DNA from: Deltaproteobacteria bacterium
GTDB taxonomy: Bacteria; Desulfobacterota; Desulfobacteria; Desulfobacterales; Desulfatirhabdiaceae
Assembly: GCA_016219185.1 (NCBI GenBank)
Contig: JACRBZ010000105.1
Location: 1 to 64,000 of the forward strand
Direction: 5' to 3'
DNA length: 64,000 nt
The translations under genes were made by a program, and so were the position numbers. Positions 31,776 to 40,345 of the stretch are shown here, in pieces (position 1 is the first letter of the stretch; each line of letters begins with the position of its first letter). Below the pieces are notes generated by a model. That model did no database searches and was not told the DNA's origin. It worked only from the letters and a program-made list of their open reading frames with translations.

Positions 31776-33539
31776 ATGGAGACTCAACCCTATTACCGGG
31801 CATTGATGCGAAACATGATGCTGATCGTCATCCTGGTGTCGTTCGCTCCCCTTCTTTTGATCAGCGCCCTCAATGAATACCGGTTTGAAAACTCATACCG
31901 CGAAAAAGTGATCGCCCACCTGATGGAGGTGGTTCAAAAACACCAGCAGGGCATCACGATGTTTTTGAATGATAAACTGGCCTATGTGGTGAATCTGGCC
32001 AACTCGGTCTCTTATGACCAGATAAAAAACGAAACGTATCTGGATCAGAAGCTGGCCATCCTGCAAAAATCCTATGGGGGTGTTTTTGTTGATCTGGGGG
32101 TTGTGGATGACCGGGGCGTTCAGGTGGCCTACGCCGGAGCCTTCAAACTTGAAAAGGCCGATTATGGCCAAACCGAATGGTTCAAAAAAGCCATTCATCA
32201 GAATTATTTCATCAGCGACGTGTTTTTGGGCCTTCGCAGGCAACCCCATTTTATCATCACGGTCAAGCAGAAACATGAAGGAAAAGACTGGATACTTCGG
32301 GCCACAATTGATTTCGAGGTATTCAACGCTCTGGTGGAAAGTGTGCATATCGGCCAAACCGGCTCCGCCTTCATCATCAACAAGGAGGGGGAATTTCAGA
32401 CCAAACCCCGTCTGGGACCCAAGTTAAGCCAGGAGTTTCAGCATAAATTTATCAGCGGTCAACAGAAACATGATGCATCAGAGGTGAACAGGCCCGTAGA
32501 ACTCGATGACGTCGGAATGGACACGGCACAGGGAAAACCCCTTGGAGACAAGGGGATATCTGTAGGCAAGGTCAATTATGCGGGCAGGGACCTGATTTAT
32601 CTGACAACGCCGCTGAAAGATGAAGAATGGATTCTGGTTTACCAGCAGGAGGACGCGGATGCTTTTTTTGATCTCAATCAAACGCGGAACCTGTCCATTA
32701 TCATCCTGGTTATCGGCGGCATCGGTATTATCGTCATGGCCTTTCTGCTTTCCAGAAAAATGATTGCGTATATCAAAAAAGCCGATCAGGGCAAGGAGAT
32801 GATGAACGAGCAGGTAATCGAAGCCGGAAAGCTGGCGTCCGTGGGAGAGCTTGCCTCGGGCATTGCCCATGAAATCAACAATCCCATTGCCATCATGGTT
32901 GAAGAAGCCGGTTGGATCGGCGATCTATTGGACGAAGAAGACCTGGGAAAGTGTCAGAATCTGGAAGAATTCCGCCGTGCCCTGAATCAGATTAAAACCC
33001 AGGGCGGAAGATGCAAGGAAATTACCCACAAACTGCTCAGTTTTGCCAGAAAAACCGATTCCAGAGTGCGTGAAGTGGTGATCAACGACATCATCGAAGA
33101 AATCGTCAGCATCTCGGAACAGGGAGCAAAATACAACAACGTCAAGATCGTCACGCATTTGGATCCGGAACTTCCGAAGGTGGGAGCATCACCTTCTGAA
33201 ATGCAGCAGGTGTTGCTGAATCTTATCAACAACGCCATCTATGCCATTGGAACCGGAGGCGGAATCATCGAAATCACCAGCAGACGCAATGGCGAGTTTG
33301 TAACAATCGATGTGGCCGATACCGGACAGGGAATTCCCCAGGCAATGATGAATCGCATTTTCGATCCCTTCTTTACCACCAAACCCGTCGGAAAGGGAAC
33401 AGGCCTGGGGTTGTCGATCTGTTATGGAATCATCAAAAAAATGGGTGGCGATATCACCCTTAACAGCAGCGTGGGAATGGGCACCACTTTTCATGTTCAT
33501 CTTCCAGCGCCAAAGAGCGAAAAGCAAATTCAACAATAA
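31776..33539 (+). CDS. Cache-domain membrane sensor histidine kinase, copy A
   Basis: A 587-residue kinase. A transmembrane helix near residues 12-32 precedes a periplasmic dCache-like sensor of about 260 residues (GVVDDRGVQVAYAGAFKLEKADYGQTEWFKKAI, YFISDVFLGLRRQPHFIITV). A second helix lies near 305-325. HisKA has its His in GIAHEINNP at residue 365. HATPase motifs are NLINNAIYAIG, VADTGQGIP, FFTTK and GTGLGLSI. It is followed 27 bases later by a receiver gene, the probable target. It is strongly similar to the copy at 37927 and more distantly to the kinase at 22494. Confidence 0.92.
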   Translation: METQPYYRALMRNMMLIVILVSFAPLLLISALNEYRFENSYREKVIAHLMEVVQKHQQGITMFLNDKLAYVVNLANSVSYDQIKNETYLDQKLAILQKSYGGVFVDLGVVDDRGVQVAYAGAFKLEKADYGQTEWFKKAIHQNYFISDVFLGLRRQPHFIITVKQKHEGKDWILRATIDFEVFNALVESVHIGQTGSAFIINKEGEFQTKPRLGPKLSQEFQHKFISGQQKHDASEVNRPVELDDVGMDTAQGKPLGDKGISVGKVNYAGRDLIYLTTPLKDEEWILVYQQEDADAFFDLNQTRNLSIIILVIGGIGIIVMAFLLSRKMIAYIKKADQGKEMMNEQVIEAGKLASVGELASGIAHEINNPIAIMVEEAGWIGDLLDEEDLGKCQNLEEFRRALNQIKTQGGRCKEITHKLLSFARKTDSRVREVVINDIIEEIVSISEQGAKYNNVKIVTHLDPELPKVGASPSEMQQVLLNLINNAIYAIGTGGGIIEITSRRNGEFVTIDVADTGQGIPQAMMNRIFDPFFTTKPVGKGTGLGLSICYGIIKKMGGDITLNSSVGMGTTFHVHLPAPKSEKQIQQ

Positions 33540-33566
33540 CTGATCAAAATAACAGGAGAGTTCCGA

Positions 33567-33998
33567 ATGAAAACAGTTGTCTTGTTAGTGGATGATGAAG
33601 TACCTTTTGTGGAAACCATGACCAAAAGGCTGGCAAAGCGGGATTTAACCGTTATTTCAGCGCACAGCGGATCTGAGGCATTGGCAAAACTCGGCCATGA
33701 GGACCACGTGGACGTGGTGATCCTTGACGTCAAGATGCCGGGAATGGACGGCATAGAAACCTTGAAAGAAATCAAGAAAGCCCATCCCCTGACCGAAGTG
33801 ATCATGCTGACCGGCCATGCCACCATCGAAACCGGCATCGAAGGCATGAAACTGGGAGCATTCGATTATCTCATGAAGCCCTGTGATATCGATAATCTTA
33901 TGCAGAAGGTCCAGGAAGCCAAGGCCAAGAAAGACAAGCATAATGAAAAGATTGCCCAGGCGCGGATTCAGGAAATTGCACTCCGGCATGGGGTATGA
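33567..33998 (+). CDS. Stand-alone CheY-like receiver protein (module receiver 1, copy A)
   Basis: A 143-residue receiver: VDDEVPF, phospho-acceptor in VVILDVKMPGMDG, MLTGHATIETG, LMKPCD, and a basic helical tail (KAKKDKHNEKIAQARIQEI) ending RHGV. An AGGAG site precedes the ATG. It follows the Cache kinase by 27 bases. No DNA-binding domain is present, so output must be through protein contact or onward phosphotransfer. The copy-B counterpart is at 39717. Confidence 0.92.
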   Translation: MKTVVLLVDDEVPFVETMTKRLAKRDLTVISAHSGSEALAKLGHEDHVDVVILDVKMPGMDGIETLKEIKKAHPLTEVIMLTGHATIETGIEGMKLGAFDYLMKPCDIDNLMQKVQEAKAKKDKHNEKIAQARIQEIALRHGV

Positions 33999-34002
33999 TT
34001 TG

Positions 34003-34130
34003 ATTCCCCCCTTTCCAAAGGGGAGAAATTCATACCCCCCCCTTTGGAAAGGGGGGCCAGGGGGGATTTCAGTGGCTATCCTGCCAATAAATCCCCCTCG
34101 ATTCCCCTTTGACAAAGGGGGAGGGTATCT
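34003..34130. repeat. C/G-rich palindromic repeats, three elements (family member 4)
   Basis: Three palindromic elements in a row lie between the two receiver genes of copy A: 34003-34024, 34034-34069 (continuing into CCAGGGGGGATTTC) and 34088-34124 (starting AAATCCCCCTCGAT). The same three elements occupy the same place in copy B, so they were present before the duplication or are kept in step by gene conversion. Confidence 0.75.
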
Positions 34131-34193
34131 TTTTCATATTTGCGGGCGGACAGCCATCTCCATGTGCTTACGCTAAGATCAATAGAGGGACAG

Positions 34194-34595
34194 ATGATGC
34201 CTGACACAGGTATGGATTATAATAATCCGATCAAACTGCTTCTTGTGGATGACGAACCCGACTACATCAGTGTGCTCGCCAAGCGAATGGCAAAAAGAAA
34301 CATTGATGCGATCACCGCCACCAACGGGAACGAGGCCATCCAGACCCTGCGAAACCATCGTTTTGACTGCGCTGTCCTGGATCTTAAAATGGAAGACATG
34401 GATGGCATTGAGGTATTGAAGATATTTAAAAAAATGGATCCGGCCATGCCGGTCATCATGCTGACCGGCCATGGATCCGAGACCGCCGCACGTGAAGGCG
34501 TCAAATTCGGGGCCTTTGATTATCTCACCAAGCCATGCGATCTCGACGATCTGATCCGTATCATCTGTAACGCCTGTAAAAGGGAAGCACGCTGA
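34194..34595 (+). CDS. Stand-alone CheY-like receiver protein (module receiver 2, copy A)
   Basis: About 133 residues: LLLVDDEPDYISVLAKRMAKRN, phospho-acceptor Asp in CAVLDLKMEDMDG (MED in place of the usual MP-x), MLTGHGSETAA, LTKPCD, ending CNACKREAR. The start at 34194 (ATGATG) has an AGAGGGA site; the frame is open further upstream, but that stretch is the nearly identical non-coding tract shared with copy B. It is the last gene of module copy A. A 29-base piece of this gene's 3' end also survives at 48258-48286. Confidence 0.9.
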   Translation: MMPDTGMDYNNPIKLLLVDDEPDYISVLAKRMAKRNIDAITATNGNEAIQTLRNHRFDCAVLDLKMEDMDGIEVLKIFKKMDPAMPVIMLTGHGSETAAREGVKFGAFDYLTKPCDLDDLIRIICNACKREAR

Positions 34596-34650
34596 AGGAA
34601 GAAGCTGGTTGTTTTGAGTAGACAAAACAGAGTGGTTATGATAGTCAATC

Positions 34651-34825
34651 AAAAATTGAATTTTCTTCGGGGTCTGGGAAAGTAGTATTCTCAGAGGGAG
34701 TAATGATGGTCGGGCCGCTATCACGATGGATTCGTGGTTAGCGGCTTTTTTTATTTGGAACAGTGTTCAATGAAGTGCAACGAAAGACGTGTGGCTCTTA
34801 ATCAGTTTTATGCAAAGGAAAAATG
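34651..34825 (+). ncRNA. Structured leader repeat, copy 1 (stem-loop plus terminator-like hairpin)
   Basis: First of two direct repeats of about 175 bases (second at 34888-35062). It contains stem-loop 1 (34673-34695: TCTGGGAA / TTCTCAGA around a GTAGT-containing loop), a conserved TAATGATGGTCGG linker, and a terminator-type hairpin. It then ends in a ribosome-site-like AAAGGA before an ATG that opens only a 13-codon frame. It looks like the leader of a TRAP small-subunit gene that has lost its gene. The RNA class was not recognised. Confidence 0.5.
34712..34755 (+). terminator. Rho-independent terminator-like hairpin in leader copy 1
   Basis: GCCGCTA (34714-34720) pairs with TAGCGGC (34739-34745), with an inner CACGA/TCGTG pair, and seven T residues follow at once. 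It could end transcription of module copy A or act as an attenuator of what lies downstream. Confidence 0.7.
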
Positions 34826-34887
34826 AAAGGAAATAGATTATATGAGAAACTCTTTGTGCACTGACTGAGACTTCTTATTCAACAGGT

Positions 34888-35062
34888 AAAAATTAAATTT
34901 TCTTCGGGTCTGAGGACGTAGTGTTCTCAGAGGTATAATGATGGTCGGGCCGCTATCACGATTAATTCGTGGTTAGCGGCTTTTTTTATTTGGAACAGTG
35001 TTCAATGAAGCGCAACGAAAGACGTGTGGCTCTTAATCAGTTTTATGCAAAGGAGAAAATGA
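34888..35062 (+). ncRNA. Structured leader repeat, copy 2, directly upstream of the TRAP small-subunit gene
   Basis: Second copy of the repeat at 34651. Stem-loop 1 (34909-34931) reads TCTGAGGA / TTCTCAGA. Relative to copy 1 the stem differs, yet every position still pairs (G-T to A-T and A-T to G-T), and the GTAGT loop and TAATGATGGTCGG linker are kept. The repeat ends in AAAGGAG next to the start at 35064. Preserved pairing supports a functional RNA, possibly a riboswitch or attenuator of unknown ligand. Confidence 0.55.
34947..34987 (+). terminator. Rho-independent terminator-like hairpin in leader copy 2
   Basis: GCCGCTA (34949-34955) pairs with TAGCGGC (34974-34980), followed by seven T residues. 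It lies about 76 bases before the TRAP small-subunit start, so it may be a conditional terminator in that gene's leader. Confidence 0.7.
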
Positions 35063-35063
35063 C

Positions 35064-35561
35064 ATGATGAAAAAGATTCTGAATACCGTGGATAAAGGCC
35101 TGACGTTATTTGAAGAATGGAGCATTTTTCTGATGGTTATGACGGGGCTATTGGCTTTATTTGCAAATGTGGTTCTGCGATATGCCTTCAATTACACCCT
35201 GGCCTGGTCTGAAGAATACATAAAACTGGTGCTCATCTATACGACTTTTATCGGTTTAAGCGTCTCGGTCAAAAACAAGTCCATGGTCAAGGTGGACGTG
35301 TTGATTCAATTCTTTCCCAAAACCCGGTTTCCCTTGATTGTTTTCAGCAATCTGGCGACCATCGTATTTTCGCTGCTCATGCTGGTTTACGGGTGGAAGA
35401 TGGCCATTCAGCAGGCAAGTACCGGCCAGACAACCATCATTATGCAGATTCCGATGGTCTGTCTTTATGCCTTGATACCGCTGATGGGCGGCTTGACGCT
35501 GATACGGACCCTTCAGGTGCTATACCAGGATATTGCCGCAGAAAAGGCCAAAAAATCATAG
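35064..35561 (+). CDS. TRAP transporter small membrane subunit (DctQ-like), orphan
   Basis: A 165-residue protein with four membrane helices and the DctQ pattern LLALFANVVLRYAFNYTLAWSEEYIKLVLIYTTFIG, followed by NKSMVKVDVLIQFFP. It is close to the DctQ-like subunit at 51047, with most residues shared. No large subunit or binding protein adjoins it: module copy B starts 103 bases later. It may have been carried along in the duplication and work with the DctP/DctM proteins encoded near 50,000-52,800, or it may be a stranded relic. An AAAGGAG site precedes the ATG. The leader upstream is duplicated. Confidence 0.88.
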   Translation: MMKKILNTVDKGLTLFEEWSIFLMVMTGLLALFANVVLRYAFNYTLAWSEEYIKLVLIYTTFIGLSVSVKNKSMVKVDVLIQFFPKTRFPLIVFSNLATIVFSLLMLVYGWKMAIQQASTGQTTIIMQIPMVCLYALIPLMGGLTLIRTLQVLYQDIAAEKAKKS

Positions 35562-35664
35562 TGTTGAAACCAACAGATATGAAACGGTTCTTGGTTTTCT
35601 GTTTTTTTGCCGACTGAAATGGAGCAATATGATTCCATAGAATTAGAGAAAGGATGATTTTCCG

Positions 35665-37394
35665 ATGACAAAAAGCAAATTGATTTTTTGGACGCTCCTG
35701 CTCTGGCTGATAGCCATGGGGATCGCCCCCATGACCCCGGCGCAGGGCGGCAGCAGCCCGTCTGATATCCTGGTGGTGTCCGGAACCATTACCAACGATC
35801 AGGGAAAACCGCTGAAAGAAGTAAGTCTCCAGTTTTTTTTAAATGGCAAAAAAATTGATATCAAAGAGGAAGTGACCACTTCAAAATCCGGCGGATATGA
35901 AGCCGAATTGACTTGCCCAAGGGCGCTCCGCCCGGAGCAAGAGTGGAAATGGATGCGGAAAAGCCTTCCTTTAAAAACTCGGGACATATTGTTCTGGAAA
36001 ACATCGTTCGGGAAAAAGCCGATATGAATGGGGTGGGTTACTTCCTGGCCCATCACAATTTTACTCTGGTCCGGGTCATCACCCCTGCTTTCTGGATCGC
36101 CAGCCTCGTATTAATTGCCGTCTATACGCTGATCGCATTTGAGCTCATGCACCGGACGCTTGCGGCTTTTCTGGGCGCATCGGTCCTTCTCACCATCACC
36201 TACACCGCGGGATCGTTCAATCCGAATTTTGTCATCCTGACGTATGAAGAAGCCATACGCGCCATCGACATGAACGTGATCTTTCTTTTGATGGCCATGA
36301 TGATCATTGTCGGGGTCATGAAAAAAACCGGGGTTTTCCAGTGGATGGCTTATAAATCCTATCAGATCGCCAAAGGCAATGTCTTTGTCCTGGCCGCCAT
36401 TCTCATGTTTGTCACCGCGGTGACATCGGCGTTTCTCGACAATGTCACGACCATGCTCCTGATCATTCCGGTGACCATCGAAATCGCACTGACCTTAAAG
36501 ATCAACCCGATTTCCCTGCTGATGCCAGAAGTTTTCGCCTCCAACGTCGGCGGCGCCGCCACCTTGATCGGGGACCCGCCCAACATCATGATCGGATCCT
36601 ACGCCAAACTGTCTTTTGTCGATTTTATCAAGAATATGTCCCTGATCAATATGATCTGTCTTGTATTTGTAATTATCTATTTCCTTTACTGGTATAAAAA
36701 AGACTACCTGAAGGCTCAGGTGGGAGATGTGGGAAAGATGATCGAAAAGCTTCGGGGTGAATATAAAATCACCAACAAGAGCCTGCTGATTCAATGTGGG
36801 ACAATTCTGGGGATCGTCATCTTTCTTTTCATCATTCACGGCGTCCTGCACATGGAGCCCAGCATCGCGGCCATGATCGGAGCGGCCATATTGATGGCGA
36901 TCAGCAAGGTGGATATCGTTGAAATGCTTGAAAAAGAGATCGAGTGGCCCACACTGATTTTTTTCATCATGCTCTTCATGGTTGTAGCCGGAGCCGAGGA
37001 AACCGGCCTTATTCAGATCATCGCCGGCTGGGTCAAGGATATTTCCCAGGGAAACCTTGTGGTGGCTGTTCTCATGATCCTGTGGGTGTCTGCAATAGCA
37101 TCCGCAATCATCGATAACATCCCATTCACCGCTACCATGTTGCCGATTGTGGGGTATCTGACAACCGCCATCCCTGGAGCCCAGGGCGGTATCTTGTGGT
37201 GGGCACTGGCTTTGGGCGCGTGTCTGGGCGGAAACGGCACCATGATCGGGGCCAGCGCCAATGTGGTCACCGTGGGCATGGCCGAGCGGGCCGGCTATCC
37301 CATCTCCTTCATGGCTTACCTGAAGGCGGCCTTTATCCCGATGATCATCACCATCATCCTGTGTTCCGGATGGTTGCTGCTGGTGGAAATGTAA
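35665..37394 (+). pseudogene. NhaD/ArsB-type ion transporter, copy B, interrupted by a one-base frameshift
   Basis: The reading frame from 35665 matches copy A through GGYEAEL and then shifts at about 35911-35914, where one T is missing relative to copy A and to the decayed fragment at 48715. The first frame ends at 36027. The second continues from about 35913 to 37394 with the complete membrane domain (SNVGGAATLIGDPPNIMIGS, LGGNGTMIGASANVV). The membrane part is intact and strongly conserved, so the break is recent, a sequencing error, or bypassed by a TTG restart at 35913. That restart would give a transporter lacking its signal peptide and most of the extracytoplasmic domain. Confidence 0.8.
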
Positions 37395-37401
37395 AAAAAA
37401 T

Positions 37402-37441
37402 ACGGCTCAGGCGCATTGAAGGCAGATCCCGCCTGAGCCGT
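37402..37441 (+). other. Conserved hairpin between transporter and uspA (copy B)
   Basis: ACGGCTCAGGC (37402-37412) pairs perfectly with GCCTGAGCCGT (37431-37441). Copy A has the same structure with different inner pairs. There is no T-tract. Confidence 0.5.
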
Positions 37442-37466
37442 CATAACCAAAAACATAGGAGTCAAT

Positions 37467-37907
37467 ATGGGTTACACAAAGATTGTATGCGGAGTGACAG
37501 GGTCCCTGCATTCCCAGAAAGCGGCGCTCGAAGCCGCGGTTTTGGCCAACCAATCTCATGCCGAACTGATTTATGTCTATGTAGTGGACGTATCTTTTTT
37601 AAGAAGGGGCAGCGGTTCCATCACTTCCGGAGCGGTGGCCGATTCCCTGGACCGTTTGGGAGATCAGTTCCTGGAAGTTGCCGAAGAAATCGCAAAAACA
37701 CAGGGTGTGGTTCCAAAAAAAATTCTCAGAAAAGGGCCGGTTCTGGATGAGTTGATACAGGTGGCTCAGGAGGAAAAAGCCGATCTTCTGGTACTGGGTC
37801 ATGAACCCCGGACTTTTTTCGAAAAAGCCCTTTTTAATGGAAGCGTCGAAGATCATCTGGAAGAGCTGAAAAAACAAACCGGCGCCGAAGTAATGGTTAT
37901 CCGCTGA
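37467..37907 (+). CDS. Universal stress protein (UspA family), copy B
   Basis: 146 residues, the duplicate of the protein at 31316, with the same partial nucleotide loop (LGHEPRTFFEKALFNGSV). Substitutions cluster in the middle third (SHAELIYVYVVDVSFLRRGSG, AKTQGVVPKKIL), while the C-terminal 50 residues are almost unchanged. It is preceded by the intergenic hairpin at 37402 and followed 20 bases later by the copy-B kinase. Confidence 0.88.
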   Translation: MGYTKIVCGVTGSLHSQKAALEAAVLANQSHAELIYVYVVDVSFLRRGSGSITSGAVADSLDRLGDQFLEVAEEIAKTQGVVPKKILRKGPVLDELIQVAQEEKADLLVLGHEPRTFFEKALFNGSVEDHLEELKKQTGAEVMVIR

Positions 37908-37926
37908 ATCTATAAAGGGGGAGCAG

Positions 37927-39690
37927 ATGGAAACACAACCCTATTACCGGGCATTGATGCGAAACATGATGCTGATCGTCATCCTGGTGTCGTTTGCTCC
38001 CCTTCTTTTGATCAGCACCCTCAATGAATACCGGTTCGAAACATCATACCGCGAAAAAGTGATCGCACACCTGATGGAGGTGGTTCAAAAACACCAGCAG
38101 GGCATTACGATGTTTTTAAACGATAAACTGGCCTATGCTGTGAATCTGGCCAACTCGGTCTCTTACGACCAGGTAAAAGACGAAACGTATCTGAACCAGA
38201 AACTGGCCATTCTGCAAAAATCATACGGGGGCGTTTTTGTCGATCTGGGAGTGGTGGATGACCAGGGTGTCCAGGTGTCCTACGCCGGAGCGTTCAAACT
38301 TGAAAAAGCCGATTATGGCCAGACGGAATGGTTCAAAAAGGCCATCCATCAGAATTATTACATCAGCGACGTGTTTCTGGGCCTTCGCAGACAACCCCAT
38401 TTTATCATCACGGTCAGGCAGAAACATGAAGGAAAAAACTGGATTTTACGGGCCACCATCGATTTCGAGGTATTCAATGCGCTGGTGGAAAGCGTGCACA
38501 TCGGGGAAACCGGTTCCGCCTTCATCATCAACAAAGAAGGGGAATTTCAGACCAAACCCCGTCTGGATCCCAAACTGAGCCAGGAATTTCAGCAGAAATT
38601 TATCAGTAGTCACCATTTTTTCAATGCATCAGAAACGAACAAACCCATTGAGCCCGATGATATCGGAATGGATACCGTCCTGGGGAAACCCATCGGTGAC
38701 AGAGGAATATCGGTGGGCAATGTCAATTACTCGGGCAGGAATCTCCTTTATCTGACAACGCCCCTGAAAGACAAGGAGTGGATTCTGGTTTACCAGCAGG
38801 AAGATGCGGATGCATTTTCCGATCTGAATCAAACGCGGAATTTATCCATCATCATCCTGGTTATCGGCGGCGTCGGTATCGTCGTCATGGCGTTTCTACT
38901 CTCCAGGAAAATGGTCAAATATATAAAAAATGCCGATCAGGGCAAGGAGATGATGAACGAGCAGGTGATCGAAGCCGGAAAGCTGGCGTCCGTGGGAGAA
39001 CTTGCTTCGGGCATTGCCCATGAGATCAACAACCCCATTGCCATCATGGTGGAAGAAGCCGGCTGGATCGGAGACCTGCTGGATGAAGAAGATCTGGGAA
39101 AATGCCAGAATCTGGAAGAATTCCGCCGGGCGCTGAACCAGATTAGAACCCAGGGCGGAAGATGCAAGGAAATCACGCACAAACTGCTCAGTTTCGCCAG
39201 AAAAACCGATTCCAGGGTGCGCGAAGTGCTGATCAACGAAATTATCGAGGAAATCGTCAGCATCTCGGGACAGGGAGCCAAATACAGCAACGTGAAAATC
39301 ATCATGCATCTGGACCCGGAACTTCCGAAAGTGGCTGCATCTCCCTCGGAAATGCAGCAGGTGCTTCTGAATCTCATCAACAACGCCATCGACGCCATTG
39401 GATCCGGAGGCGGAAGCATCGAAATCACCAGCAGACACAATGGTGAGTTTGTGACAATCGATGTGGCCGATACCGGGCAGGGGATTCCGCAGGCGATGAT
39501 GAATCGTATTTTCGATCCCTTCTTTACCACCAAGCCTGTCGGGAAGGGTACGGGTCTGGGACTGTCGATCTGTTACGGAATCATCAAAAAAATGGGCGGC
39601 GATATCACCCTTAACAGCAGTGTGGGAGTGGGCACCACTTTTCATATTCATCTGCCGGCGCCAAAGGGCGAAAATCAAAGTCATCAATAA
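37927..39690 (+). CDS. Cache-domain membrane sensor histidine kinase, copy B
   Basis: 587 residues, duplicate of the kinase at 31776 with the same layout: helix, periplasmic Cache sensor, helix, HisKA with His 365 in GIAHEINNP, and HATPase with NLINNAIDAIG, VADTGQGIP, FFTTK and GTGLGLSI. The kinase core is nearly unchanged. Differences concentrate in the membrane-proximal part of the sensor (about residues 225-270, SSHHFFNASETNKPIEPDD versus SGQQKHDASEVNRPVELDD). The two copies may therefore sense slightly different signals while feeding interchangeable receivers. Confidence 0.92.
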   Translation: METQPYYRALMRNMMLIVILVSFAPLLLISTLNEYRFETSYREKVIAHLMEVVQKHQQGITMFLNDKLAYAVNLANSVSYDQVKDETYLNQKLAILQKSYGGVFVDLGVVDDQGVQVSYAGAFKLEKADYGQTEWFKKAIHQNYYISDVFLGLRRQPHFIITVRQKHEGKNWILRATIDFEVFNALVESVHIGETGSAFIINKEGEFQTKPRLDPKLSQEFQQKFISSHHFFNASETNKPIEPDDIGMDTVLGKPIGDRGISVGNVNYSGRNLLYLTTPLKDKEWILVYQQEDADAFSDLNQTRNLSIIILVIGGVGIVVMAFLLSRKMVKYIKNADQGKEMMNEQVIEAGKLASVGELASGIAHEINNPIAIMVEEAGWIGDLLDEEDLGKCQNLEEFRRALNQIRTQGGRCKEITHKLLSFARKTDSRVREVLINEIIEEIVSISGQGAKYSNVKIIMHLDPELPKVAASPSEMQQVLLNLINNAIDAIGSGGGSIEITSRHNGEFVTIDVADTGQGIPQAMMNRIFDPFFTTKPVGKGTGLGLSICYGIIKKMGGDITLNSSVGVGTTFHIHLPAPKGENQSHQ

Positions 39691-39716
39691 AATTTTAAAT
39701 AACAGGAGAGTTCCAA

Positions 39717-40148
39717 ATGAAAACTGTCGTCTTGTTAGTGGATGACGAAATACCTTTTGTGGAAACCATGACCAAAAGGTTGTCCAAGCGGGATCTGACC
39801 ATTGTTTCGGCGCACAGCGGACCGGAAGCATTGACAAAACTCGACAAGGAGGATCATATGGATGTGGTGATCCTCGATGTCAAGATGCCGGGAATGGATG
39901 GCATTGAAGCCCTGAAAGAAATCAAGAAAGCACATCCCCTGACGGAGGTGATCATGCTGACCGGTCATGCCACCATCGAAACCGGCATAGAAGGCATGAA
40001 ACTGGGGGCATTTGACTATCTCATGAAACCCTGTGATATCGATATGCTTTTGCAGAAGGTCCAGGAAGCAAAAGCCAAGAAAGACAAGCATAATGAAAAG
40101 ATCACCCAGGCGCGAATTCAGGAGATTGCACTGCGGCATGGGGTATGA
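39717..40148 (+). CDS. Stand-alone CheY-like receiver protein (module receiver 1, copy B)
   Basis: 143 residues, duplicate of the receiver at 33567. VDDEIPF, VVILDVKMPGMDG, MLTGHATIETG, LMKPCD and the basic tail are retained, so it should be phosphorylatable. It follows the copy-B kinase by 26 bases with an AGGAG site. It differs from copy A mainly in surface residues of the first half (KLSKRDLTIVSAHSGPEALTKLDKED). Confidence 0.92.
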   Translation: MKTVVLLVDDEIPFVETMTKRLSKRDLTIVSAHSGPEALTKLDKEDHMDVVILDVKMPGMDGIEALKEIKKAHPLTEVIMLTGHATIETGIEGMKLGAFDYLMKPCDIDMLLQKVQEAKAKKDKHNEKITQARIQEIALRHGV

Positions 40149-40149
40149 A

Positions 40150-40275
40150 ATAATTCCTCCCCCTTTTCAAAGGGAGAAAATATTCATACCCCCCTTTGAA
40201 AAGGGGGGCCAGGGGGGATTTCAGTGACTATCCTGCCAATAAATCCCCCTCGATCCCCCTTTGACAAAGGGGGAG
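40150..40275. repeat. C/G-rich palindromic repeats, three elements (family member 5)
   Basis: The same three-element array as at 34003-34130: a short palindrome near 40155-40175, a palindrome continuing into CCAGGGGGGATTTC at 40186-40222, and an AAATCCCCCTCGATCCCCC element at 40240-40275. It lies between the two receiver genes of copy B. Confidence 0.75.
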
Positions 40276-40345
40276 GGTATCTTTTTCATATTTGCGGGCG
40301 GACAGCCATCTCCATGTGCTTACGCTAAGATCAATAGAGGGACAG

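Larger units (their letters stand above)
29518..34595 (+). repeat. Module copy A of a five-gene tandem duplication
   Basis: This segment (transporter, UspA, Cache kinase, receiver, receiver) is closely matched in gene order, gene lengths, intergenic hairpins and repeats by 35665-40747. The proteins are the same length in both copies for UspA (146), kinase (587), the first receiver (143) and the second receiver (133). Coding differences are mostly at third positions. The copies are separated by a lone TRAP small-subunit gene and its duplicated leader. Confidence 0.9.

Noticed and set aside
34003..34130. C/G-rich palindrome clusters read as rho-independent terminators
   Set aside because: They form hairpins but no T run follows the stem on either strand, and they occur in pairs or triplets, unlike single terminators.
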